DNA from: Labilibaculum antarcticum | Lineage (GTDB): Bacteria; Bacteroidota; Bacteroidia; Bacteroidales; Marinifilaceae | Length of the DNA: 64,000 nt | Assembly: GCF_002356295.1 (NCBI RefSeq) | Contig: NZ_AP018042.1 | Location: 4,372,361-4,436,360 of the forward strand | Direction: 5' to 3' | Part shown: piece after piece, positions 44,495-53,233 of the stretch | How the letters are laid out: the number at the start of each line of letters is the position of its first letter | Position numbering within the stretch: the stretch's first letter is position 1 | Translations under genes and position numbers: made by a program | Notes under the pieces: model-generated | Told to the model about the DNA's origin: nothing | The model's input: the letters and a program-made list of their open reading frames with translations, nothing else | Database searches by the model: none

Positions 44495-44571
44495 TTTTAA
44501 AAAGATCTGAACATTAAATAGGGATGAGAACTTAATAGAGTTTCATCTTCCTATTCTAAAATATCGAATAA

Positions 44572-46173
44572 TTAATTACAGATGCCCACAATATCATTAA
44601 CGGTATTCTTGTATTCGAAATAGTTCGCCACGTTAATCGATCCTCTTACGCTATATTCGATATAGTCGGAACCTACCTCCAGAACTACGCCACCAAATTG
44701 ATTTGCTCCCAATTGGGATTGAATTTCCTCACCACTTAAAGGAATGCCTTCATCATTGGCAGCTCTCAATAAAACGCGCTGTGCAAAGGGAATGCGTACA
44801 TTTTTTAGTTTCTGTATCACATCAAAAACTTCTACCGAAGTATAAGGCGGTACGGTTATTACCCGATTTGAAGAAACCGTTTGTGTTTCAGTATAAGTTT
44901 TACCCTTGTTCGTACCTGTTCCCGAACCAAAGGCTCTTGTTCTACTGGTTCCTATGGTGCCAGAAGCACTTACACTTGCACCAATTCCAAATATTTCACC
45001 ACCGGCTTCCGCTTCCACTGTCGCCTCTTTACTATCTGTAGTACTCGAATAAAAGCTAGCTGTTTCTTCTACGTCAATGCTGACTGTTTTGGTTTCTTCT
45101 CTGTTGTTACCTACATAATATTCTCCCGTAGCCCCCGAGCAATTATGAATGGTTTGGTCAAAAGCAAAATCCATTTGTGCAGGAGGCAAAATGGCTGCTG
45201 AATATTCTGTACCCAAATCGTTGAACTCCCAGGTAATATTGGCAGCTATAAAAGTAAAGGGTGCTCCACCATTATAAAAAGAGAATGTCCCTCCTGAAAG
45301 CGAACGTATTTCTATCGTACCCTTTGCTGTTTGTTCCAAAATAAACTTGTGTTTATCTCCAAGGACAAAATTAGGATTGTCATCGGTGTTTTCGATATTA
45401 TAAGCAAGCTTTCTTTTATCATTTATTTCCAAATATGAATTCTTATGCGCTGTTTTAATGGCATAAATATTCTCTTCAATCTCAATGAAATAAAATTTTT
45501 GAAGTTTGCTGTAAATATTAGTTGGATCGTTGTGGTAAAGAGTTGAATTAATTATAAAAGTACCACTCATTTCACTAAAATTACCGACAATCTCTGCTCC
45601 CAAATAATTTGTAAGGCTAAAGCCTTCGTAGGCCAAATAATAAGGCATATCTGCATTTAACTTCATAGGGTATTGTACATGCGGTTTTTCACTTTCTATT
45701 TTTATGGTTCTGTTTGTGGAGTTGATAATAAATTTAGAGCCGTACATTGTTTCCATTGTAACATTTTCGGCATCGAATACCCTAGCTTCAATGGCTACAC
45801 CTTCACTAAATTCAGTGATTTGTTCTTCTGTAAGATCTTTGCGTGACAATTTAAAAAGAGCCACATGCGTATAAGGGTCTATCTGAATATTGCTTTGTGT
45901 AAAAGTGCTAAGATCACCAATAATAGTAAAGCTCACTTTACTTGGCTTATAACCAAGAACGGCTAATTTTCGAGTATCAATTGCAACGCCTATTTCACCG
46001 GCATCAACAGGAATGCTGTTTAAGGTTGAATCTGAAATGCCTTCAAATCTTGTTGTGCCATTCTCAACTTCAAGATCTATATCTGCAGATCGGGGCTCTT
46101 CACTTACTTCAAAAGTACAGCTCGCAAATAGGGCGATGGAAAAAATGAAGGATAGGAATATTATTTTATACAT
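44572..46173 (-). CDS. Putative aerolysin-like pore-forming lipoprotein with beta-trefoil-like domain (paralog 1)
   Basis: A 533-residue lipoprotein (lipobox LFASC, Cys19). Residues about 35-165 are a domain I do not recognise. Residues about 185-325 look beta-trefoil-like (YAIKTAHKNSYLEIND, FILEQTAKGTIEIRSLSGG). From MDFAFDQTI (334) on, the protein resembles ETX/MTX2-aerolysin pore formers: Ser/Thr-rich strands, a putative insertion hairpin with alternating small and polar residues about 383-412 (GIGASVSASGTIG), and TVPPYTSVEV at 440-449. Cys345 and a terminal Cys (GICN) could form a disulfide. It lies 90 nt after its paralog, likely one operon. Fold assignment is by eye. Confidence 0.55.
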   Translation of the reverse strand: MYKIIFLSFIFSIALFASCTFEVSEEPRSADIDLEVENGTTRFEGISDSTLNSIPVDAGEIGVAIDTRKLAVLGYKPSKVSFTIIGDLSTFTQSNIQIDPYTHVALFKLSRKDLTEEQITEFSEGVAIEARVFDAENVTMETMYGSKFIINSTNRTIKIESEKPHVQYPMKLNADMPYYLAYEGFSLTNYLGAEIVGNFSEMSGTFIINSTLYHNDPTNIYSKLQKFYFIEIEENIYAIKTAHKNSYLEINDKRKLAYNIENTDDNPNFVLGDKHKFILEQTAKGTIEIRSLSGGTFSFYNGGAPFTFIAANITWEFNDLGTEYSAAILPPAQMDFAFDQTIHNCSGATGEYYVGNNREETKTVSIDVEETASFYSSTTDSKEATVEAEAGGEIFGIGASVSASGTIGTSRTRAFGSGTGTNKGKTYTETQTVSSNRVITVPPYTSVEVFDVIQKLKNVRIPFAQRVLLRAANDEGIPLSGEEIQSQLGANQFGGVVLEVGSDYIEYSVRGSINVANYFEYKNTVNDIVGICN

Positions 46174-46263
46174 AGTAATAATTGTTTAGACGTGATTAGA
46201 AAATGAGAAATCCATGACATGGAAAATCTTTTAAAAAGCAGGTAATTTGCTTACTGAATCGAA

Positions 46264-47943
46264 TTAATTACAAGCTCCTTCAATATCATGCAGGTTGTTG
46301 TTGTATTCAAAATAGTTGGCAACATTTACCGCCCCCCGAATACTAATAACGATAAAATCGCTGCCTACCTCTGTTACAACTCCCCGAAACTGGTTAGAGA
46401 TAAGCTGAGCCTCAATTTCCGGACCTGTCAGGTGTTTTTCATCATTAACAGAACCCCTGATGATGAACCGTTGAACAAAAGGGATGCGTACATTTTCGAG
46501 CTTTTGTATCACATCAAAAACTTCTATGGCACTATAGGGTAGAACGCTAACTTTTCTGCTAGCAGATACTTCCTGCGATCCTTCATACTCTATTCCTTGG
46601 TTGGTCTTTTTTTCTTTTCCCCATTCGGTTGTTGTTTCTGTTCTTAGGGTACCCGATGCACTAACACTTGCCCCAATGCCAAAAAAGCTTGCTTCTGCCG
46701 AAGCCTCAACAGTAGCTTCCTTAAAATCAAATTTGGATGAAAAAAGGTTAATGCTTTCTTCGTATGATATACTGGTGGTATTGCTTACAGTAGTAGCAAT
46801 ACCTACCTCGTAATCGCCCGTGGCACCTGAGCAATTTATGATGGTCTGATCAAAGGCAAAATCCATTTTTGTAGGTGGTATAATTGCCGGTGAATATTTG
46901 GTGCCCAAATCGTCGAACTTCCAGCTGATATTATCAGCAAAAATATTGAACTCTAAATCATTTGTTGGGTCGGTATCAAAAAATATTTTGTATCCAGTCT
47001 CAAATGGATCTCCATTGGTGCTTAAATAGGACTCGCTGCTAAAGAGACGAATTTTTACAGTGCCATTATTGGTCTGTTCCAAAAGAAAATCGCTTTCACC
47101 GATTAGCATTCTGTTGCTGGTGGGATCGTCTACTCCCCAGCCAACAGCAATTTTTTCGCCGTTATTTCCTCCGTTATTCCCGTATGTATTAAATACATCA
47201 GCATCCAAATAACCATAGTCAACGTAATCCCAAGTGTAGGTGTAGATTTTTATTTTGTAAGTAAAGTCTCGTTCATAATTGGCAGTTTTTTCAAAATAAA
47301 ATTGGTACTTCCCACTTAAAAGCCCTAGCTCACTGCCTGTAAAGCCTTCGTAATCACTACTGATGCCTAGGGTTTTGAATTCTGTGTCAGCAGCCGTCTG
47401 CATAAAGTAGGGGATATCCGGATTAAAAGACAAAGGCTTTAAAATATAGGGTAGTTTGCTCTCTATTTTTAAAGTGCGGTTGGTTGCATTAATAATGTAT
47501 CTCGAGACCGTTCTGCCATCAATATAATCACCGACCTCGTTAAATACGGTAACGCTTATTGGAACCCCATTGCTAAAACCTTTTAATTCGGCATCGCTTA
47601 GGTCTTTTCTTTTAATGGTAAAGTTTGCCACATGCGTAAATTCATCCACGGGAATGTCTACCTGAGAAAAGGCACTTAACGAACCTTCAATGCTGAAACT
47701 GATTTTACTTGGTTTGTAAGCCCGAATCGCAAGGATTCGTGTATCTACTGCAACTCCTATTTCACCCAAATCAATAGGGATTGAAAGTAAGGTTTCATCA
47801 GAAATTCCATTCGCAATTTCGCCGGGTATGCCTAATTCAAGCTCTGCAACTTCATCAACTTCCTGTATCAGTTCAAACTTACAGCTGGTAAGTAGTGCCG
47901 TAAAAATCAATAGAATAAGTAGGGCATTATTTTTTATTTTCAT
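46264..47943 (-). CDS. Putative aerolysin-like pore-forming lipoprotein with beta-trefoil-like domain (paralog 2)
   Basis: About 559 residues from ATG 47943 (lipobox LLTSC, Cys21); the longer frame to 48015 would bury the signal peptide. Same order as paralog 1: unknown N-domain (DETLLSIPIDLGEIGVAVDT), trefoil-like domain (FLLEQTNNGTVKIRLFSSES), MDFAFDQTIINCSGATG, a putative insertion hairpin (FFGIGASVSASGTLRTETT), VLPYSAIEVFDVIQKLENV and a terminal GACN. The strongest conservation between the two lies in the pore-former-like C-terminal third; the trefoil-like domains diverge, as expected if they recognise different ligands. First gene of the operon. Confidence 0.55.
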   Translation of the reverse strand: MKIKNNALLILLIFTALLTSCKFELIQEVDEVAELELGIPGEIANGISDETLLSIPIDLGEIGVAVDTRILAIRAYKPSKISFSIEGSLSAFSQVDIPVDEFTHVANFTIKRKDLSDAELKGFSNGVPISVTVFNEVGDYIDGRTVSRYIINATNRTLKIESKLPYILKPLSFNPDIPYFMQTAADTEFKTLGISSDYEGFTGSELGLLSGKYQFYFEKTANYERDFTYKIKIYTYTWDYVDYGYLDADVFNTYGNNGGNNGEKIAVGWGVDDPTSNRMLIGESDFLLEQTNNGTVKIRLFSSESYLSTNGDPFETGYKIFFDTDPTNDLEFNIFADNISWKFDDLGTKYSPAIIPPTKMDFAFDQTIINCSGATGDYEVGIATTVSNTTSISYEESINLFSSKFDFKEATVEASAEASFFGIGASVSASGTLRTETTTEWGKEKKTNQGIEYEGSQEVSASRKVSVLPYSAIEVFDVIQKLENVRIPFVQRFIIRGSVNDEKHLTGPEIEAQLISNQFRGVVTEVGSDFIVISIRGAVNVANYFEYNNNLHDIEGACN

Positions 47944-48020
47944 AGTAAAAAAGATTTGGTTTTTAAATGGTCTAATGTGTTGGTTATTGATACTATAAAT
48001 GTTTAAACCATGCAATTTAC

Positions 48021-48052
48021 AATAATAAAAGACGAAAACCTCTTTTATTATT
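48021..48052 (-). promoter_or_regulatory. Shared inverted repeat, copy upstream of the lipoprotein operon
   Basis: AATAATAAAAGA, loop CGAAAACC, TCTTTTATTATT: a perfect 12-bp stem about 78 nt upstream of the ATG at 47943. The related copy at 44321-44354 sits at a similar distance before the repeat-barrel gene, suggesting co-regulation. Confidence 0.5.
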
Positions 48053-48265
48053 CATGCAGCCTTAGTAGCTATCATAATTGAATTTAAGGGGCGGGAAAGC
48101 TGTTCCCATACAATACCAATTTGGGATGATGTGAAAGAGTGGTTTTTATCAACGGCACTCAAAAGGAATATTGAAAAAATTAAGATTTTTAAAGAATTAC
48201 AAGAGTCTGGCTTCAAGTTGAAATATAAAAGTGTGAGAAGAGATTCTTCCACTAATGGCCTGTGA
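48029..48265 (+). pseudogene. Start-less coding remnant
   Basis: An open frame on the plus strand without a start codon ends at TGA 48263-48265. It reads, in part, IIEFKGRESCSHTIPIWDDV and later ELQESGFKLKYKSVRRDSS, composition typical of a real protein C-terminus. A second remnant with FKLNCKSGRRDSST occurs near 49270-49310. The family is not recognised; a transposase or similar mobile-element protein is a guess. Confidence 0.4.
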
Positions 48266-48316
48266 AATATCCTTTGTAATGCTTTGTTTGGAGATTATTG
48301 TTTTGTAGATTCGGGG
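48190..48316. repeat. Direct repeat flanking the PepSY gene, copy 1
   Basis: Contains GAGAAGAGATTCTTCCACT, AATGGCCTGTGAAAT and ends TTATTGTTTTGTAGATTCGG. The same order occurs at 49248-49459, where about 85 bp extra lies after TTCCACT. Confidence 0.6.
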
Positions 48317-48541
48317 GCGAAAACAACATGAATGCACTATATATTCTATATGGTGGTGTAAAGTGTATTGATGCAGTTTATATACCTTGTAAAACATTTT
48401 GACTTTACTTAAAATAGTAAGACTAGGATCTAATTTGTTTTTAGCATAATAGCTGTTTTTTTTAAAAAGGGTTTTTAACATTTAAACCTTTAATTAAAAT
48501 TAAAGTCTAAACTAAATAAAAATTTAAATAAAGCATTAAAT

Positions 48542-49057
48542 ATGGCAAAAGGCAAGACTCGATTCCCACTTCAAATTAGAATTATTCACAGATATCTCGG
48601 CTATTTTTTATCAGGTATAATGATGGTTTATGCAGTAAGCGGAATTGTAATGATTTTTAGAGAAACTAATTTCTTAAAAAACGAGGTTGTCTTGGAACAA
48701 CAACTCGAACCAAATTTAACTGGAGCTGAACTAAGTCCAAAATTGCGGATGAGGGTTAAGGTTGAAAAGGAAGAAGGTGACGTCTTATATTTTAAGGATG
48801 GCAATTACAACCAAAAAACAGGAGTGGTAATTGCAACGAAAATGGAATTGCCTTTTGTTCTTGAAAAAATGGAACGACTGCATAAAGCAACAACAAATAG
48901 CCCTTTGTACTTTTTAAATATCTTTTTTGGGGTATCACTACTCTTTTTTGTGTTATCGGCATTCTGGATGTACTCACCAAAAATGCCTGTTTTTAAGAAA
49001 GGTATGTACTTTGCTGTGGGGGGAGTTATTTTGACCATTGTCCTGTTGTTTGTATAA
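48542..49057 (+). CDS. Small PepSY-associated membrane protein
   Basis: A 171-residue membrane protein. Segment one (residues 15-38, HRYLGYFLSGIMMVYAVSGIVMIF) is the PepSY_TM-type N-terminal helix with conserved His. A soluble stretch of about 75 residues follows, then IERLHK-like text (MERLHKATTN), then two further helices (about 118-140 and 150-170). Full PepSY_TM proteins often work in siderophore or haem reduction; this is a short form. It is flanked by direct repeats containing gene remnants, so it may have been mobilised or duplicated in place. Confidence 0.7.
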   Translation: MAKGKTRFPLQIRIIHRYLGYFLSGIMMVYAVSGIVMIFRETNFLKNEVVLEQQLEPNLTGAELSPKLRMRVKVEKEEGDVLYFKDGNYNQKTGVVIATKMELPFVLEKMERLHKATTNSPLYFLNIFFGVSLLFFVLSAFWMYSPKMPVFKKGMYFAVGGVILTIVLLFV

Positions 49058-49167
49058 AGCATTAACTATCTGGAGGTAAGCGTACAAAAATTTTGTGCAC
49101 TTATCGAATGTCTTGTGTGTGGTAACTATACGGTTTTCTAAGCTTTTGTTTTCATTTATTTGCTTTA

Positions 49168-49219
49168 TTAGCCTAATTGTTGCTTTTTGTATTTACACAC
49201 TTACCAACAACTAGGCTAA
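49168..49219. repeat. Long hairpin downstream of the PepSY gene
   Basis: TTAGCCTAATTGTTG (49168-49182) pairs with CAACAACTAGGCTAA (49205-49219), 15 bp with one mismatch, around 22 nt. It may act as a terminator, although no long T-run follows on the plus strand. Confidence 0.4.
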
Positions 49220-49247
49220 AAAGGGAATACTAAAGAACGCTATTGCC

Positions 49248-49459
49248 AAAGAATACAAATAGCCTGACTTCAAGTTAAACTGTAAAAGTGGGAGAAGAGA
49301 TTCTTCCACTTTTTTTATTGCTTGCATTTGAATAGAAAAGGGGAGGACTTGCTTAACTATAATAAAACTACTTTTTCTATCTATTCTTATATCTGTAATG
49401 GCCTGTAAAATAATTATAATGTTTTTTTTGTTGGGGAATTATTGTTTTGTCGTTTCGAG
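49248..49459. repeat. Direct repeat flanking the PepSY gene, copy 2
   Basis: Second copy of 48190-48316 with an additional roughly 85-bp segment (about 49311-49395). It includes a short decayed coding stretch related to the remnant at 48029-48265. Confidence 0.6.
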
Positions 49460-49505
49460 AGTTTAAAACCTAACTTGTCTGTAAAATGGTATATATTCAC
49501 AATAC

Positions 49506-49539
49506 AAAAAAACCTGACAAGCATTTACGCTGTCAGGTT
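49506..49539 (-). terminator. Terminator after the AsmA gene
   Basis: On the minus strand, AACCTGACA pairs with TGTCAGGTT around an 11-nt loop and is followed by seven T residues in total, about 97 nt past the AsmA stop. Confidence 0.8.
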
Positions 49540-49564
49540 TGTATTCACTGCTAACTGTCAATTG

Positions 49565-49636
49565 TTCACTGTTTTTCTTGTTCCTTTCTCCTTTAAACTT
49601 GTCACTTTTTCCTTGATCCTTTCTCCTTGTCTCCTC
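49565..49636. repeat. Degenerate CTTGTTCCTT-type repeat tract, second
   Basis: TTCTTGTTCCTTTCTCC-type units between the AsmA terminator and stop, the same vocabulary as 41795-41925. Confidence 0.45.
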
Positions 49637-52600
49637 TATTCATACTCCTTAACATTCTCTTTAAGCGATTCCGAAATCAGCTTTTTCAAACGTAATGTTT
49701 GCTTCTCCAGTGCCCCTTGTTTTTTTGGATTGTACAAATATTTATACTTGCACTCCACTAGGTCGTACTTTAAATTATCTATTGTTCCGGTTACATTTAG
49801 TCCTAGTCGAATAGGCAGTGGAGTATCTGTTACCGATATGTGATAGTTAAAGCTATTATCCATATTATGACGACCAGAAATAACTGCTTTATAATTGTCC
49901 ATCACAATAAGGAAAGGATATAGATCAACTTCATCTTTAAATAGAGTCATCTCAACACTAAGGCTATCTATCACATTTACTGTTTTTTTCTTAAACAGTA
50001 GTTTCTTGGCTATCATGCCGAATGTTTCGGTATCCATAAGTGTTAGTTTCTGTCCCTGGAAAGCAGCCGCACCACGAATTGTAGATTGTTTAAGAGAATA
50101 ATCGCTCTTAAGATATGTTTCTCCAGCCAAATGAAATTCACCTTTTCCTTTGAATGATTTTAGCATTGGAATCATTGTATTAACGGAAGGAACCAGGGCA
50201 ATTAGTTCAGCAACATCAATATTTAAAAGGTGAAAGTCGATGCCGCTAAAAAGGTGATTTGTTCTGTCGGAACGATACATTGCCGTTAGCTGCATATTTG
50301 CTGCCTTGTTTGTAAAACCCATCTGATCGAGAATAAGGGTGCCATCTTTAACGGTTAGTCCCCCTTTAATATTTTCGATGATATGATTATTCACCACAGC
50401 CATGGCAATTGTTGTTTTTAATCGAATTTCGATCCCTTTTGGTACCATAAACGGATCGTCTTCCGACGCAACAGCTTTATTGGCGGCAAGAGTTGAGTCT
50501 TGACTGCCCATGCCGTTAAAAATGTCCATGAGCTGATATACATCGGTATTTTTAGAGACTAAATTAAAGTTTCCTTTCAGTAATGCCTGGTCGTTAAGAT
50601 ATTTTGAAATGTCGGTAAGCTGACCGGTAAGACTAAAGTCGGAATTGCCTAAAATTAAATCCGCTTTCTTAATCTCCATACTGTCTTGATTAAGTGTAAA
50701 CGATATGTTAGGAATTTCACCTTTTAGCTGTTCACTCAAATTATAAATTGCATCGGAGAAATTGATTGCCATTTCGGGCTGCCATTTAAGGAGAACCTTA
50801 TTTTGCGAGTCGTCGTACTTCAAATTTGTTTTAGCATACAGATTTTTAGCATCAAACAGGATGGAATCCTTGCCGGCTATTGAAATTTTATCACTATTCA
50901 TTGTCGAATTGATAAGCGCAATCTCTTGTTTTCCGTTAAGGCTTGGAGTGTATTCAAATCGTCCGTTTGCATTATTTGCGCTAACCGATAAAGTGTCGGC
51001 CACAGCATAAAAGCTACCCAATTTAAAATTGCATGACGAAATTGGTGAGGAGGCTCCTTTTGCGAGATTATTGATGTCGACAGAAAGCTCAATATTTTGA
51101 GCCGCGGCACTCATCGTAGGAGATAGGCTTGTGGTAAAGTTTGGTGTATCAATTTTGATGTTTGCAAACAGAAGGTTTTTGTCTGCTCTGGCTTGGCTCG
51201 GTAAATTAAGCTTAATTTTTGCCGAAGGAAGGTTTATCTTTATCGAGTCGTTATAGATTGCATCAAAATTCCGGGTATTAAAATCACCGGTTAAATAGAT
51301 GCGGTGATATTTCTCTTGATCCAAATCAGATTGAGAAAATCGGGTATGCAGATTTCCATTCACCAAACCCCGAACAATTACATTTTGATCTTTTGGGATA
51401 AACGACTGAAAATCGGCTAAGTGAATATCACCCTTCGAATAGAGGTCGTATTGCAGCGTTTCCATAATATCCGAGATATTTCCTGTAACAGAAACAGTGC
51501 TATTCAGTATTTTGGCAGAACTACTCGTTACAGTAATATTCGAAGTCTGGTTTTTATTTACATCGACCTTTGCAGACATCGATAATTGAATGGCCTTCAC
51601 TCTTGGATAAGCTTCATATTTAATTTCTCCCTTGTAGTATTTCAAGTTTGTTGTTACAAGGGGAGTGTTCGTGTCCGAATACACTCCGGTTACCGATCCT
51701 GATACTTGTGCATAGCCCTTGGCAACCAAATCTTTTAGCGGAGCCGAATATACTTTAGGAACAAGAGCTGTAATTTTTTCCACATCCAATTCGTTGGTGG
51801 TGTAGTGAATGTCTATGGCTATCGAATTATCGGACTGTATTTTTACAGGACCATTAAAAGCTACTTCTTGCGCATCATTCACCATAAGCTTTGCCTCTTT
51901 AAAGTCATAAGAATTTTCTGCTATGTTTACAGAAAAAGGCAAATGGCTGTCAACTTTTAGCTTCGATAAAATTGTATCACCAGCCATTGAAACAGACATT
52001 TCCTTACAAACAAGTTGTAAATCGGAATTGAATAGATTTTTGTCCTGACCCTTCGAATTCATTTTTAGATCACAGTTTTTGGCATCAATACAAAGAGCCA
52101 TTGAATCGGATGTTGTAAACAGCAATTTATTTACTTGCAGATCCAAATCAAAATACTGTTTCTCGTCGGTGTATTTAAACTCGAGCGCAGCATTTAAGTG
52201 GTTAATAGCCGCCTTTCTAAATGTAGTCTCATCGGTATAATTGGCATTAAAATTCTTAAATACTACATTGCTAATGTCGATATTACCAAATGATGAGGCT
52301 TCAGAATCAGCTTCTGTTGAATCGGAACTACTTTTAAAAATATCGAAATTAGAGTTGCCCTGAGAGTCTATTTTGAAATTCAAATAACCATTTTCAACCA
52401 AAAATGGGTTAAGCCTTATATTGTCGTGAAATAAGTACGATAGTACATCTAGCGAGGCGAAGCATTTTTTGGCGTATAACAGAGTATCTGTTTTTACAGA
52501 ATCATTATTCTCTGTTAAACAGAGATTCGTTAGCTCCATGCCAAAAAACGGATAGGTACTAAAAAAAGTTGGTTCAACTTTTTCGATACTAGTAGTGCAG

Positions 52601-52743
52601 TCTAAATATTCTTTTGCCTGATTATTAACTATTGGGGTTAATTTTTCAGGTGTGAAAACATACCACAAGCCTATTGCTGCAGCTATTATCACTACAAAAA
52701 CCAATACCAACAAAGTTATTCCAAGCTTTTTTACGATTCGCAT
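49636..52743 (-). CDS. AsmA-family outer-membrane biogenesis protein
   Basis: About 1035 residues. One N-terminal membrane helix (residues 5-28, LGITLLVLVFVVIIAAAIGLWYVF) is followed by a long periplasmic beta-rich region made of repeated amphipathic strands, the AsmA/chorein-like bridge fold, which is thought to carry phospholipids between membranes. AsmA-type features appear at both ends (IRLNPFLVENGYLNFKID near 110, and the C-terminal FLIVMDNYKAVISGRHNMDNSFNYHISV). I place the start at ATG 52743; the longer frame would overlap the upstream lipoprotein. The stop of that gene is 4 nt away, so they are co-transcribed. Confidence 0.85.
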   Translation of the reverse strand: MRIVKKLGITLLVLVFVVIIAAAIGLWYVFTPEKLTPIVNNQAKEYLDCTTSIEKVEPTFFSTYPFFGMELTNLCLTENNDSVKTDTLLYAKKCFASLDVLSYLFHDNIRLNPFLVENGYLNFKIDSQGNSNFDIFKSSSDSTEADSEASSFGNIDISNVVFKNFNANYTDETTFRKAAINHLNAALEFKYTDEKQYFDLDLQVNKLLFTTSDSMALCIDAKNCDLKMNSKGQDKNLFNSDLQLVCKEMSVSMAGDTILSKLKVDSHLPFSVNIAENSYDFKEAKLMVNDAQEVAFNGPVKIQSDNSIAIDIHYTTNELDVEKITALVPKVYSAPLKDLVAKGYAQVSGSVTGVYSDTNTPLVTTNLKYYKGEIKYEAYPRVKAIQLSMSAKVDVNKNQTSNITVTSSSAKILNSTVSVTGNISDIMETLQYDLYSKGDIHLADFQSFIPKDQNVIVRGLVNGNLHTRFSQSDLDQEKYHRIYLTGDFNTRNFDAIYNDSIKINLPSAKIKLNLPSQARADKNLLFANIKIDTPNFTTSLSPTMSAAAQNIELSVDINNLAKGASSPISSCNFKLGSFYAVADTLSVSANNANGRFEYTPSLNGKQEIALINSTMNSDKISIAGKDSILFDAKNLYAKTNLKYDDSQNKVLLKWQPEMAINFSDAIYNLSEQLKGEIPNISFTLNQDSMEIKKADLILGNSDFSLTGQLTDISKYLNDQALLKGNFNLVSKNTDVYQLMDIFNGMGSQDSTLAANKAVASEDDPFMVPKGIEIRLKTTIAMAVVNNHIIENIKGGLTVKDGTLILDQMGFTNKAANMQLTAMYRSDRTNHLFSGIDFHLLNIDVAELIALVPSVNTMIPMLKSFKGKGEFHLAGETYLKSDYSLKQSTIRGAAAFQGQKLTLMDTETFGMIAKKLLFKKKTVNVIDSLSVEMTLFKDEVDLYPFLIVMDNYKAVISGRHNMDNSFNYHISVTDTPLPIRLGLNVTGTIDNLKYDLVECKYKYLYNPKKQGALEKQTLRLKKLISESLKENVKEYE

Positions 52744-52747
52744 TTTA

Positions 52748-53116
52748 CTATAGTTTGCTAAATGATTTTGTGTTTCCGTAAGCGTCCTCATACTTTAAGG
52801 ACGATGCCGTTAAGTCTGTAATGGTATATGTTTTAGGAACTAGACCACCATTCACGATTATATGAATCTGCTCTAACTGATCTTTTGTTATGGTCCAGGT
52901 AAATTCCTGAGCTTCATCTTCTGTAACATCATCGAAAGTATCCCAAGTAGCACCTGATTTGTTAGAGTCGTATCTTTCGAATAATGTACCACTTTTCCAT
53001 TTGCCAATAATTAATGTCTGATCAAAACTGGGGTGAATATCTTCTTCTTCAGTACATGAGGTTGAGAAAAGTGCTACTAAAGCAATGCTTAAAAAAATTA
53101 ATGCGATCCGTTTCAT
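52748..53116 (-). CDS. Small lipocalin-like lipoprotein
   Basis: A 122-residue lipoprotein (lipobox FSTSC, Cys21, followed by TEEED). The mature part has the pattern of Bacteroidota lipocalin-like lipoproteins: LIIGKWKSGTLFERYDS near the start, FTWTITKDQLEQI, then TYTITDLTASSLKYEDAYG. Its binding partner is unknown. It forms an operon with the AsmA gene, so an envelope lipid role is plausible. Conserved leader copy C directly abuts its start codon. Confidence 0.75.
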   Translation of the reverse strand: MKRIALIFLSIALVALFSTSCTEEEDIHPSFDQTLIIGKWKSGTLFERYDSNKSGATWDTFDDVTEDEAQEFTWTITKDQLEQIHIIVNGGLVPKTYTITDLTASSLKYEDAYGNTKSFSKL

Positions 53117-53233
53117 ATGTTTACAATTTGTTTTTTAGTTGTTATATAGCCTGTCCCGAATTTATCGGGAACATTACCATCAATCAATAATCATGCCTAT
53201 GTGTATTAAAATCACTTTGGCATGCTCGTTTCA
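53117..53233 (-). promoter_or_regulatory. Conserved 5' leader element, copy C
   Basis: Toward the gene: CATGCCAAAGTGATTTT, AATACACATAGG, ATGATTATTGAT, GATGGTAA, CCCGA-TAAAT-TCGGG, then ACAGGCTATATAACAACT and an A-rich run to the ATG at 53116. Same order and distance as copies A and B. The outer stem is weaker here than in copy A. Confidence 0.7.

Larger units (their letters stand above)
44250..44571. other. 322-bp gap with hairpins
   Basis: Upstream region of the repeat-barrel gene. It holds an inverted repeat shared with the pore-former operon (44321-44354) and a terminator for the gene ending at 44572. No gene. Confidence 0.55.
47944..48541. other. 598-bp gap with a gene remnant and repeats
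   Basis: It holds the perfect inverted repeat 48021-48052, a start-less coding remnant to 48265, and the first of two direct repeats that flank the PepSY gene. The last 200 bp have no recognised feature. Confidence 0.5.

Noticed and set aside
44881-45201. Plus-strand frames in the pore-former lipoprotein region (44703-45041, 44881-45201, 45942-46148).
   Set aside because: Shadows of the two minus-strand lipoprotein genes, which have lipoboxes and conserved paralogous sequence.
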